Source of the DNA: Priapulus caudatus | Taxonomy: Eukaryota > Priapulida > Priapulimorpha > Priapulimorphida > Priapulidae | DNA length: 48,248 nucleotides | Reading direction: 5' to 3' | Assembly (NCBI RefSeq): GCF_000485595.1 | Contig: NW_014577196.1 | Coordinates: 462,753 to 511,000, forward strand | Part shown: one piece after another, positions 34,705 to 44,582 of the stretch | Layout: each line of letters starts with the position of its first letter | Numbering within the stretch: position 1 is the stretch's first letter | Translations under genes and position numbers: made by a program | The notes under the pieces: model-generated | Database searches by the model: none | Told to the model about the DNA's origin: nothing | Seen by the model: only the letters and a program-made list of their open reading frames with translations

Positions 34705-36291
34705 GTAAGTATGGAGGTGTGTTATCAGCGCAGTATATCGCTATTAAAATTGTTAATATAGGTTCTAGCTATAGACGGGTTTTAAGTGAGGTATTTGCAC
34801 GGGCGCGCGCATGAACGCTTTCGCTCACGGCCAAGTTGTAGCAGGTACGCGCACACGCACACGCACCCGCGCGCGTATTTATATCTTCGTTATCGATACG
34901 CTAAGGCTAACACACGAGTTGGTCTGTGCAAAGCTAACCGCGTTTGCATATATCGGCATGCCCACATACTCTTATACCGTGGTTAATATCACTCCTTGGC
35001 GCGCGCATGCGCACATGATTCGCGAAGAGTAAATGCTCAGCGTCCGGTTATCCGACCGTCGTAGGCGTATGATAATATTAGGAGTGTATAATATATTGAT
35101 ATATAGATATCTTATACGCTCCTAATATGCAGCGAATTCGATGGCAATACGGCGTCTGTTTCTGCGCGCTGACACACATTTGTTACGAATTCTAGTTTAA
35201 ACAGCGCAGACACATCAATCTTAAGTATAGAGCTACTTAAAAATGCTGAAGGCTATCGCTGAATAATACAGGCGCGCGCAGGAAGCGCTATACATCTCCT
35301 GTCCAGCGGCGACGATTGAATCTGAAAAACGATCGCGGCATTGCAGCCTTGCCGAAATAAAACGCTCACTGGCGCGTGCGGAATTATGCATTTACTCAAA
35401 CAGCGCATTTTTCTCTGGCCGCCTGCGAAGGTGAAACAGCCTTTGTGCTTACGTAGACCTGTGCTCGGGGAATGGTAATGCGGTCCGATGCGCGCGTGTC
35501 GTGTGTGCGTGCGTGATCAAATCGCGCTAGCACGGATATAAGGTGGCCCTATTAAAAAATTTAAGTCGCTACCACGGCAGGCGCATAGTCAAGGTCCCGC
35601 CTTTCATGTGTCCAGTGTGCATAGAACTACTTCGGTTCTGGTTAGTGTGATTTCTGTTGTTGAATTGCACAATAACTTTACTTACGTTCGCATCGAAATA
35701 TTAGCTTTATGTATCGGGCTGTTCTCTCTGTTCCTTCAGTCGGGTGTAGACCATTACTATCCTGTTACAATGTAGATTCGTACGCGTTCTACAATACATT
35801 GCCATTGCAGGCATTAAATCACTCACCTGCCGTGCCGCAAAAATGGTAAAAACTTCATCGCTTACGAACTAAAATTATGACGACTATGATGTGTAAAGTG
35901 TAAATACAGACAGCAAAAAAAGTGGAGTTTATTGCCAAGTTTAGGTAGATAAGGGTGTTTGTAAAAAGCAAATTTTCATGAGAATTGTACATTTTTAGTA
36001 CTATAGCGATGTATTTTTGCAGCAACAATGTAATTGTTACCATCGTTAAGAGTGTGGTGTCTCAAATATTTACGATCTCTGCATTTAAACTGCTACACAG
36101 AATAAATATGACTTGTAATTAGATAGGAGATTGTGTAATCTACGATGTTTTATCGAATACATTATTTTTTCATTAACTATATTTTATTTCACCTTTAACT
36201 TTCTCTCTTCTCTGTCTCTTCTCTCCTCTTTTCGCTTTGCCATCTTCTGTATCGCCCCACCCTCACTTCTTTTTCTTTCGCCCTCTGCCTT

Positions 36292-36292
<1 letters not shown>

Positions 36293-36326
<34 letters not shown>

Positions 36327-36432
36327 CTCTCTTCTCTCTCTCTCTCTCCTCTGCTCTCTCTCTCTCCTCGCTCCCTGCCCTCCCTCTCCTCCCTCCGCTC
36401 CCCCTCCCTCCTCCCTCCCTTTATCTCTCTCT

Positions 36433-36474
<42 letters not shown>
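36293..36474. repeat. (CT)n-rich microsatellite, copy 3
   Basis: CT and CCT runs of about 180 bases. Arg/Glu-rich and Ser/Leu-rich open frames over it come from the repeat and are not genes. Confidence 0.9.
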
Positions 36475-36477
<3 letters not shown>

Positions 36478-36771
36478 CATGTCTCGTACGCCTGCATGCT
36501 TATATGGTTGACATTCTAGATATAGTGCGTTCTTGTATAGCTGAAGATACGTAGGTGACCATAATAACGAGTGTAAGATTTTCAACAATGTGTTGGATTT
36601 ACATGTGTACATTTGCACCTATATGCAGGTATAAAAACAGATGCGGCTGACACTGCTAGCAAGTAGTAACACATATTACTGTACCTACATAGCTTCGTCT
36701 GCTATATATATGTAGCTTTTGCGGATAATGTGCGGTTAGAAAAAGATTGTTTACAGATTATCTGGCTTCAG

Positions 36772-36993
36772 GTAACGACATCACAGATTATTCTACCGCC
36801 CACCTTCCTCGCCATGGACAAGACTAACTTTAATGAACTGGCATGTAAGCTGAAAACGCAGCTGGTGAACGACTTTACGTTCGGAAGGCTGCACGTGCGC
36901 AGACTGTGCGACGGAATCGGCGACTGTGTCGGCGACGTCGACGAGAAACCGAGAGCGTGTAGCTTTCGGGAGCAGGCGGAATTGCGGAAAAAG
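36772..36993 (+). CDS. Coding exon 2 of the small secreted protein: degenerate LDL-receptor class A motif
   Basis: 74 codons in phase 0 from the acceptor TGGCTTCAG to the donor GTCAGT (36994). It reads VTTSQIILPPTFLAMDKTNF..., then FTFGRLHVRRLCDGIGDCVG, DVDEKPRAC. The CDG-x-x-DC-...-DE core with a following Cys matches the calcium-binding half of LDLa repeats. Counting from the signal-exon Met, Cys are at 42, 63, 69 and 80; the positions where LDLa Cys2 and Cys3 should be are Phe54 and Leu57. Four of six cysteines remain, so this is a diverged or lost-disulfide LDLa. The first 26 bases of the exon plus its acceptor are also found at 22735-22771 at the end of unit copy 1. GC content is well above the flanks, as for real exons here. 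Confidence 0.7.
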
Positions 36994-37389
36994 GTCAGTG
37001 CACACGCCCACGTTTCTATGCGATGATCACATACACTGCGCATCATTGTAGCTATATTATGCCACATAAAATATATCCCACTTAGACGTGATAGTGATTT
37101 TTCTCTTTTTTCTTAACCCCTTTAAATGTCAAATGAAACAAATATGCATCTATATGTTCTCGAAAAGTGTTTACCTCATTCTGTTGGGTTACGCAAATCA
37201 TTGTCTCTGTACTGGTTCGTCGCCATTGCAATTGATTTAGGCTGCCTAAAAACCAGACTTGTGATCAACTTAGGTTACATTGCCAGTCAAGGCTTAGGGT
37301 TATTGTCTGAGAAAGTAAGAGTCGTTTTGCAATTTATTTGACAATAGCGAGCGAAAACGTTTACAGTTTTTACATTTCATTATTTGCAG

Positions 37390-37455
37390 GTTTACCTATA
37401 TAATGGAGGCTTGGATAAAGACGGCCGGGTCAAACCTGGATTCAATTTGGAATAA
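37390..37455 (+). CDS. Last coding exon of the small secreted protein
   Basis: Acceptor TTATTTGCAG, phase 0, reads VYLYNGGLDKDGRVKPGFNL-Glu then TAA (37453-37455). The phase fits the donor at 36994, giving a complete 112-residue product: signal peptide, a short linker, the LDLa-like core and a 21-residue tail. No transmembrane segment or known partner domain is seen. AATAAA overlaps the stop (37451-37456), too close to serve as its own polyadenylation signal. The function is unknown to me. Confidence 0.6.
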   Translation, partial: VYLYNGGLDKDGRVKPGFNLE

Positions 37456-38058
37456 AACAACGATCGAGCTTACCATAAATACGCACAAATTACAAAGCAA
37501 AGTAATGTTCTTTGTTCAGAAAACAGAGTAGCCCCTCACCATGATCTCGGTCTTATTGTCAAACTTTAGTCGGGCTGGGCGTCGCGTAAAAGTCAGGGGA
37601 CTTTAGAGCCAGTAAGGTGTTGGATTGTACGGTTGGGACGTAATTTTGCCCACTCCGATAACTATGGACCAAAAAACACAATTGTTCGGCACGTTTTATC
37701 AACAGCTCACGTACAAAAGTTATGACGTACAAATGTTTCTGTAACCGGTTCCAGCGTAAGTAGTGAAACATGCGAACCATAATGTTTGTGATTGTTTGGT
37801 CCAAATGCGTTGGTTATAGGAGCTATTCGACTTGATCTGTTCTGTAGTTTACACATCTTCCTGGATATACGGTCTCCTGACTGTAAAATACCAGGTCATA
37901 TTATGTGAGCGTTAAGCGCGTAGAAAATTCAATATAACTGAACTGCCTGGGAGAGTAATGTATAATGTAAATATTGTATCCGATGAAACAACCTATATAC
38001 TTATGTATTAGCAAATATGTGTATATAAATACTAAATAAATTGTATGTATGTATTTAT
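37456..38058. other. Gene-free stretch downstream of the secreted-protein gene
   Basis: No exon recognised; it presumably holds the 3' UTR and flank. AATAAA-like words occur near 37475 and 38033. Confidence 0.4.
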
Positions 38059-38100
38059 AAAAAAATAAAAAAATAAAAAAATAAATATATATATATATAT
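38059..38100. repeat. A-rich and (TA)n microsatellite
   Basis: AAAAAAT units followed by a (TA)n run. Confidence 0.85.
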
Positions 38101-38176
38101 AGATGATTCAATGGTTGTTTATGAACTCGTGTGTCGAGAGTGCTCAATACTACCATGAGTAGAGCAAATATAGATA

Positions 38177-38829
38177 ATGTTATACGGACACGGTAGTAAT
38201 TTTGACTCTGTTTATCGCATACAGAACTGTTTTTAAGGAACGTTATGTGAACTCTTACAGTAACAATGAATTCAGTTTAGCGCCAGCGCGCAGCAGTCAC
38301 CGACAATGACGCGTTAATTAGTAGTATGCGTATGTTCTTTGAACGCGCACGATAATACGAACAATAGAACACATTATGGCATATGTTTTTATACTGCTCG
38401 TGGATCGTCTCTAAATAGATCACTCTTGTATTTAGGCACGATAGTATGGAGCCGTTGGTCCATACGAAACAAGTTCTGTATGCAATAAACAGAGTCAAAA
38501 TTACATTACATGTGTGGCCGTATTAACATGTATCTAATATAATATTATATATCATATAGATATATATATATATAATAGTACTGCCTGCTTGTTTGCGGCT
38601 TTGATTTCTCACCAGAAAATGCTCGTGGCTGCCAACTTTGTGATCGTGCTGTGACGCGGCAACGGCCACAAAAATTGCCTACCACGAAAATTGCCTGTAC
38701 GAGCGACGAAAGAATGGTGAACGTTGCTGCATAGCTTTAGGCACTGATGATCATGGCAGCCTTTGAAACAGTTCTGTATGCCAATAACAGAGTCAAAATT
38801 AATTACTACCGTGTCCGTATAACATTATA
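38177..38829. repeat. Foldback element with a third internal arm (~650 bp)
   Basis: Left arm 38177-38230 (AATGTTATACGGACACGGTA ... CATACAGAACTGT) matches in reverse complement both 38769-38829 and, less well, 38467-38528. All share the core AGTCAAAATTA / TAATTTTGACT and TTCTGTATGC. Three arms in two orientations suggest a nested or partly duplicated terminal-inverted-repeat element. No coding capacity. Confidence 0.8.
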
Positions 38830-39194
38830 AATTTTGCACAAGGAGAGGATAGTGATTCGCCTAGGGGACGGGCCTCTGATTGGCTAATTTTGATCTCTAT
38901 TTAATTTTATTATTTTTTGGCTAATTTTTTTATTTATAGAATTAGGGTTAGGTTAAGTTAGGATTAGCCGTATAACTGATGTCTGCCCAGCGGTACAATT
39001 ACACTAATAAAGCGCCATCTCGCGCGATCACTATCTCTCCCTGAGACCTACTATAGACATTAATCTAATATCTATCTTATTATATATATAATCAAGAGTT
39101 TGCAAATCAGAGAAGAGTATGACACGGTTTTGAACAGCTTTTGCATAGTTCATTGCAACTTCGTAAATATTCGTATCAATATGCTGAATAAATA

Positions 39195-39765
39195 TATTCA
39201 AAATTAACCTGTTTTTCGTCCTCAGTGATTCTCCCTTAATCATATGACACCACCACTTTACCTGAAAAATCGTATGCTGGTCTTCAAAAAGTTACTTGAA
39301 ATAGACACGCGTTTCGTACAGTTTTCACGCCATGTATGCATGAGGCAGGCCAGCATGCCAAACTTGTTATGGGATTAGTGTTCTATTGTCTATGACGGAA
39401 CTTGGGGGCCGTATTGGGATATTAGGCCATCGAATTGATATCAGCGTGCAGCATGCGGCGACACCAACCCCCCGTTCCAGCGTGCCTAAATGAAATAAAT
39501 GTTCTTCCCGGCCAGCTAGCTAGCAGCTGATTCTCTTACGCCGCCCCTAGCGTACCGTCATAGACAATAGAACACTAATCCCATAACAAAGTTTGTCTGT
39601 GACATGGCATACGATGCGTGAAAACTGCTACGAAACAGCCTGTCGCTATTCAAATAACTTTTTTTTGAAGAACACATACGTATTTTCAGCGTTTATTAAT
39701 GTTGGTGTTTCAGTATGATTAAGGGAGAATCATAGTACGAAAACAAGGTAAAGTTTAATATAATT
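39195..39765. repeat. Foldback element with ~205 bp inverted arms
   Basis: Left arm about 39195-39402 and right arm about 39556-39765 are diverged reverse complements. Best conserved are GATTCTCCCTTAATCAT, AGTTTTCACGC and TTATGGGATTAGTGTTCTAT. The ~150 bp centre has no open frame. The element type is unknown. Confidence 0.8.
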
Positions 39766-40125
39766 TATCACAATCTGCAGTAGGATATTTACAAGTTGGA
39801 AACTATGTATAACAAAACGCTTGTAGATAAGACCCGTATGTCAGTTAGTCTTACTTCTCTATTATCTATATCTATCTATATATATATAATAGTACTGCTG
39901 TTGTGTAGGAGCTTGTAGCATGTAAGTCTAGTTGAAACGGAAAACTTGAATAAAGTGATTATGTTTTATTGGTCCTAAATAATAACGGTGGAACTCTCAT
40001 GTTCTTTCTCGCTTTTGATAAGACATTCAGCAATCGTAAATTTTGATACGGCATATATTATTAGTGTGGTATAGGATACATTTCTACATGTAACTAAAAG
40101 CTTGTTAGAGTGCGAATACACGTAG

Positions 40126-40885
40126 TCGGCCTATTACAATGCGGACACACCTGATCCGCCTGTGACACTGGACACACCTTGTTAGCCTGTGACACTAGAC
40201 ACACGTGATCAGTCTGTGACACTGGACACATGTGATCAGCCTGTGACACTGGACACACCTTGTTAGCCTGTGACACTAGACACACGTGATCAGTCTGTGA
40301 CACTAGACACACGTGATCAGTCTGTGACACTGGACACATGTGATCAGCCTGTGACACTACATAGGCCTACGTGATCAGCGATGGACATTGTGAACGCGCG
40401 TGAACAGACTGCGACACTGTGACACACGTGGACAGTCTGTGACACTGTGGACACACGTGGACAGTCTGTGACACTGTGAACACAGGTGGTAGCACTGGTA
40501 GGCCTGTGACATTACGGGCACGCGTGTTTAATCTATGACAATGTGGATACACGTGGTCAGCCTGTGACACTGAACACACATGATCAGTCTGTGACACACG
40601 TGTTCACTCTGTGACACTGAACACACATGATCAGTCTGTGACACACGTGTTCACTCTGTGACACCGTGGACACACGTGTTCACTCTGTGACACCGGGGAC
40701 ACACGTGGCTAGCCCGTAACACTAGACACGTACACGTGATCAGCAGTTGACATTACGGACGCACGTGGTCAGATCTCGACACTGTTGGCACACGCAGTCC
40801 GCCTATGATACGGTGGACACAAGCAGTCCGCCTATGATACCGTGGCCACACGCAGTCCGCCTATGATACCACATACACACGTGTT
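40126..40885. repeat. 27-31 bp minisatellite carrying CACGTG sites
   Basis: From about 40126 to 40370 the unit is 27 bp, of the form CCTGTGACACTGGACACAYG plus TGATCAG. On the minus strand the period of nine codons gives a repeated VSQADHVCP-like peptide (40094-40357). From 40380 to 40885 the unit becomes longer and less regular (GACACTGTGGACACACGTGG and similar). CACGTG occurs at least ten times across the array. The open frames follow from the period being a multiple of three; no splice or start context supports a gene. Confidence 0.88.
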
Positions 40886-40903
40886 CACACCTTTCATAAT
40901 TCG

Positions 40904-41188
40904 CAGTGGCTAGAGGTACGGTAGCCGTCGGTCGTTGAAGCCCCTTTTTGGCGTTAGGGTTAGGGTTAGGGTTAGGGTTAGGTTTAGGGTTATGGTTAGG
41001 GTTAGGTTTAGGGTTAGGGTTCTAGCTCATCTAAACTCTCAAATCGTGAATTTATTTCCCAAGGCGTTATTTCGAAATCTGGCGCCACCGCCGCCATCTT
41101 TGTCTCGTTAAGTATGAAAGCGAATGGACTCCCGTACCCGTAGCTTCGATACATTAAGATACGGCTACCGTACCCGTAGCCACTGCCT
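40904..41188. mobile_element. Terminal-inverted-repeat element containing telomeric repeats
   Basis: The left end CAGTGGCTAGAGGTACGGTA (from 40905) and right end TACCGTACCCGTAGCCACTG (to 41187) are inverted repeats of about 25 bp with two mismatches. The flanks CCTTTCATAATTC and CCTTCATAATTC form a near-identical direct repeat on the two sides. The centre holds the TTAGGG array listed separately. No transposase. Confidence 0.7.
40954..41021 (+). repeat. Interstitial telomeric repeat (TTAGGG)n
   Basis: About eleven TTAGGG or one-base-variant units (GTTTAGGG, TTATGG). This is the ancestral animal telomere motif. It lies inside the inverted-repeat element, so it arrived or spread with it rather than marking a chromosome end. 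Confidence 0.92.
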
Positions 41189-41257
41189 TCATAATTCATG
41201 AATCCAAGCAAGAAGCATTTGAATTGATGGGGTGCCCTCTGACGGACAATATATTAA

Positions 41258-41455
41258 GTACAGTAGTAGCAGCAGCAAGCAAGCAGCAGCAGTAGTAAGT
41301 ATACTAGCAGCAGCAGTGAGCACCGCCAGTCAGCAGGCCAGCAAGCCAGCAACACACGATGCAGCAGCGCCGCCCACAGCCAGCCAAACGACAGCACACC
41401 CATAACGTACATCACACACAGCGCAGCCCATGCAGCCAGCACACCCAGCAAGCAA
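41258..41455. repeat. CAG/AGC-rich low-complexity tract
   Basis: Imperfect AGC/CAG and CCAGC words over about 200 bases. The Leu/Cys/Trp-rich open frame on the minus strand (41254-41451) reflects the repeat. Confidence 0.7.
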
Positions 41456-42224
41456 ATCTGAGTCTAGCGAGGACTATAGCAGACCAACACGTGTACCGGA
41501 TTGCATTTACCGATACACAACGAAATGTCATTTCATAACCAACAAATTATCGTGTAGAAGTTCGACAAAAGCACTGTAGAGTAGCATCAAGAATGGGTAT
41601 TTACATATAATAGTAGAGTATGGAAGAATACGAAGCAGATACTATGTCAGAGCAGACTTTGCTATGCGGAACAATTTGCAATGTACGGGCCATTATCCGG
41701 TCACTTATCCACGATATAACAGTCGATGTTTCGGTTGCATTAAAAAATACCAAAAAAATCCGGAATGAAATTTAATGTACATTCTACACCCTATATCACT
41801 AATCACCGCGCATAACTTACATCTCGATCCTACGCTATTTGTCACCCATAGTTTCTCTGTCACAGCTTTCAGCGTAGCATACCTAACAGAATAACTTGCT
41901 GTAACGTGTCTTCTATCATGTTTTTTTTTTATCTAGACCATTAACATTTAACCAGAAACCTGTAGCCTGTTTAATCGAACTGTGTCGGCATCCTTGCCAG
42001 CCTTTGTATATCTCACTTCATTACTTCGGAGCAAAAGCAGAATAGCACGAATCAACCACCCCACCCACACACTTGATCAATGTCCGAGCGGTGTGTGTAA
42101 CTAAACTCAATGTACACTCTGATGTAAAATACTTACAGTAAGGCTGATTCTTATGAGCAGAAGTAAGTGCTACCTACTATTTTCATAAAGTAGTCACCAT
42201 AGAGAATCAGCCAGGATAAACAAC

Positions 42225-43216
42225 TATAAATAACGGACCCTCCTCGCCGTTATATTATTTAGTGTTCCACTTAAAGAAATGTCCGACTATGTTAGAATTT
42301 AACTATGTATGCCCCATTCCGGCTCTCCTTTGACATAAAAGACATCAGTGACGTTTCTACAATTTGACGACAGTTCGAATTCAGCCGAGATAGACGTAGG
42401 CCTGCTGTATATCTATGCAACTCTGCGTACGACCCATGAGGTAAAAATTAGGCATGGGGATATAAGAGGCATAAACACAATCGCAGATCACTGGAGCCTC
42501 GGCCGAGGTCCCTCTGTTCGCCACGCCTCTCGCCTCAAGGTCCAAAACGCGCGACCTCACACCTCAGTTGCGCAAGACAATCACGGCACGCAGTTTGTAA
42601 TAAATACGCCTCTAATAAGTTACCTGAGAGACACTCCAGAGCAGAGACAGTCGGGCCGAGAAAGCAGGACCGACAGCCGACTGCTCCGGCCACGGCGGCT
42701 GCTCAGCGATGAGTCAGTCCACCTAGACACCTCTTCCGTCTGGAGATTCTGACCTATTTGGAGACAACTGCATTTGGAGATGCTTACTATGACTACTTGG
42801 AGAATAATTACGTCACCGTTAGCAGCCGGCTAGAACTACCGCCCGACGACACTGCCGCCGAAGGATTCAACATCAGGCCCGCCTCCCACCCTCGTAACTA
42901 CTGTCTGCTAATAGAGCCACCCTGAGATTACGAACGCAACACGTACCTGCACAACCCAGCCACTCACTCGTAAGATCACCGTACAATGATTGTCACCGAC
43001 TATTCCGGAACATCTGTTTGTTAAATATATCATAATTTTATACCAGCAAATTCCTGGGTTATTTGCGCCCCATTGATATGTGTGTGTTGTTGCCCGACAT
43101 TGCGTAGCACATCAAGCATCAAGTGAGTCATTTACGACTCATATGCCGTGGTGGTGCCCACACCTCTTTATATTGGTGCCGTGGTGGTGCGTAAGAACAC
43201 CGCTACACCTTATACA
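42225..43216 (+). mobile_element. ~1 kb insertion in the left palindrome arm
   Basis: The right arm reads AGGATAAACAACACACGATG (as reverse complement) straight through where the left arm has about 990 extra bases, so this block is a later insertion. It begins with a TATAAATAAC sequence and ends near TTATACAA; ACAA at both edges may be a short target duplication. It carries the coding-like fragment listed next. An LTR-type or other retroelement remnant is possible but unproven. Confidence 0.6.
42348..42925 (+). pseudogene. Coding-like fragment of unknown family, frame interrupted
   Basis: Two overlapping open frames look like broken pieces of one protein. The first (42348-42752) has an Arg/Ser-rich end. 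The second frame (42713-42925, 70 codons to TGA) reads HLFRLEILTYLETTAFGDAY, YDYLENNYVTVSSRLELPPD, GFNIRPASHPRNYCLLIEPP, with a natural amino-acid composition, and continues upstream past one TGA (42710-42712) into an Ala/Pro-rich stretch. I do not recognise the family. It may be a retroelement gag-like remnant or a captured host exon. Confidence 0.35.
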
Positions 43217-43557
43217 AACACACGATGTCATTCATTAGATTGTGCCTACCTTGTATTATATATAACCATAAGATTCAATTTAACCTACCAAAAACAAAGA
43301 GGGGGACATCGCATTCAGGTTTAAACGAGCAAACGCAGTATCCAGTCACGCGTAGCTAGCAAACTGGATGCGTCATTCGTGGAGGCGGTCTCGGATTAAG
43401 CGGATGTCAACAGCATGCAACCGCGCACGCCCCCACATTCTGGTTTTAAATGGTATGCACGGGGGCGTAAATCCGCCGGGGGGGGGAATGGGGAACTGCA
43501 TCCTCCCCCCTCTTGAAGGAGGGATGCGTCTTGTACAAATATCCCCCTGAGATCCAA

Positions 43558-43574
43558 CAAAAAAAAAAAAAAAC
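43558..43574. repeat. Poly-A tract in the palindrome centre
   Basis: An A run of about 14 bases, next to G-rich segments (43478-43489). Confidence 0.8.
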
Positions 43575-44010
43575 AAGATACTATAGCCAAAAGGTATGGG
43601 TGCAAACATACAAAAATCACGTCAAGTTGTGAGAAATTGCATCTCTTACCGGTGTTTAATACATGATATTACTTAATATAACCTAACTGTGTTGCCTCGC
43701 CTGAAAAGTCATGAAAGTGTTTGAACTCCTAACTTGTAAGGGTTGAAGTCTAGGGTGAGAAATGCCATCAGACATGAGATATGGCCCACAGTAATGCCTC
43801 ACATTGCAGAAATGGCTTAAATATTTCAAAAATGTCTGGGGGCCATCCCCTGACCCCCCCTAGCATCTGGCATGCCTACGGACCGGGCCGCCTGCCGGCA
43901 GGCCAAGTAATTTCACCCGCTATCGCCGATCATCCCCCCCACTCCTCAGTACGGATACGCCACCCGCTGCATGAAAATAAATATCCGTATTTTCTACCAT
44001 TCGTTGACAA

Positions 44011-44040
44011 GAGAGAGAGAGAGAAAGAGAGAGAGAAGAG

Positions 44041-44090
<50 letters not shown>

Positions 44091-44140
44091 AGCGAGAGAG
44101 GAGAGAGAGATGAGAGAGAGAAGAGAGAGAGAGAAGAGAA
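44011..44140. repeat. (GA)n microsatellite in the palindrome centre
   Basis: GA/AGAG units over about 130 bases. Arg/Glu-rich and Ser/Leu-rich open frames over it are repeat artefacts. Confidence 0.9.
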
Positions 44141-44396
44141 AGCGGCGTACAGGAAATCAATATCCCGTTATTTTTCTATCCTTCGTTATATTAATTATAT
44201 GAATTATAATTCCAGCAATTGAAACTAATCTGTGATATAATTTTTATAATATTTTTATTTATATTTATAAACAAATTTATATATATTTTTTAAAATTTTA
44301 AAAAACATTTTTTATTTCTATATTATATATATTTTTTATAATATAATCGCGTAGTCAGCCAATCGTATAGTTTTGAGATGATTAATGAATATAGGT

Positions 44397-44397
44397 N
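44397..44397. other. Single unknown base
   Basis: One N, right at the inner boundary of the right palindrome arm. Confidence 0.95.
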
Positions 44398-44475
44398 GGT
44401 TGCATGCTGTTGACACCCGCTTAATCCGGGACCGCCCCCACGAATGACGCATCCAGTTTGCTAGCTAGATGTGAC

Positions 44476-44532
44476 TAGAGTTCCCTTTATACATAGAGTC
44501 CCTTTATACAGAGTCAATATAAAGGGACACTA
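44476..44532. mobile_element. 57-bp MITE in the right palindrome arm
   Basis: The ends TAGAGTTCCCTTTATA and TATAAAGGGACACTA are inverted repeats with a one-base gap and one mismatch. Flanking octamers GATGTGAC (44468-44475) and GGTGTGAC (44533-44540) match at seven of eight positions. The left arm has the uninterrupted site (CGTGACTGGAT near 43350), confirming insertion. Confidence 0.8.
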
Positions 44533-44582
44533 GGTGTGACTGGATATTGAGTTTGCTCGTTTAAACCTGAATGCGATGTCCC

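Larger units (their letters stand above)
30228..36771. repeat. Triplicated unit, copy 3 (starts mid-unit)
   Basis: It begins directly after the N gap at the point equivalent to about 24073 in copy 2, so it lacks the first ~1.3 kb. It continues past the (CT)n tract where copy 2 stops and joins, without a break, the LDLa-like exon at 36772. This is the only copy with an uninterrupted path to the downstream exons. Confidence 0.9.

Noticed and set aside
36195-36511. Arg/Glu-rich and Ser/Leu-rich frames over 100 codons
   Set aside because: Translations of a (CT)n microsatellite.
38556-39900. Direct repeat TATATATATAATAGTACTGC at both ends of the 39 kb region, considered as long terminal repeats or target duplication
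   Set aside because: The shared word is short and mostly a TA microsatellite; flanking sequence does not match.
40094-40597. Cys- and His-containing repeat peptide on the minus strand (VSQADHVCP units)
   Set aside because: The open frame follows from a 27-bp repeat period; no exon signals, and the frame fails where the unit length changes.
41254-41451. Leu/Trp/Cys-rich minus-strand frame resembling a membrane protein
   Set aside because: It arises from CAG/AGC low-complexity sequence; no splice or start context.
43781-44222. Arg/Glu-rich frames over the (GA)n tract
   Set aside because: Translations of a simple repeat.
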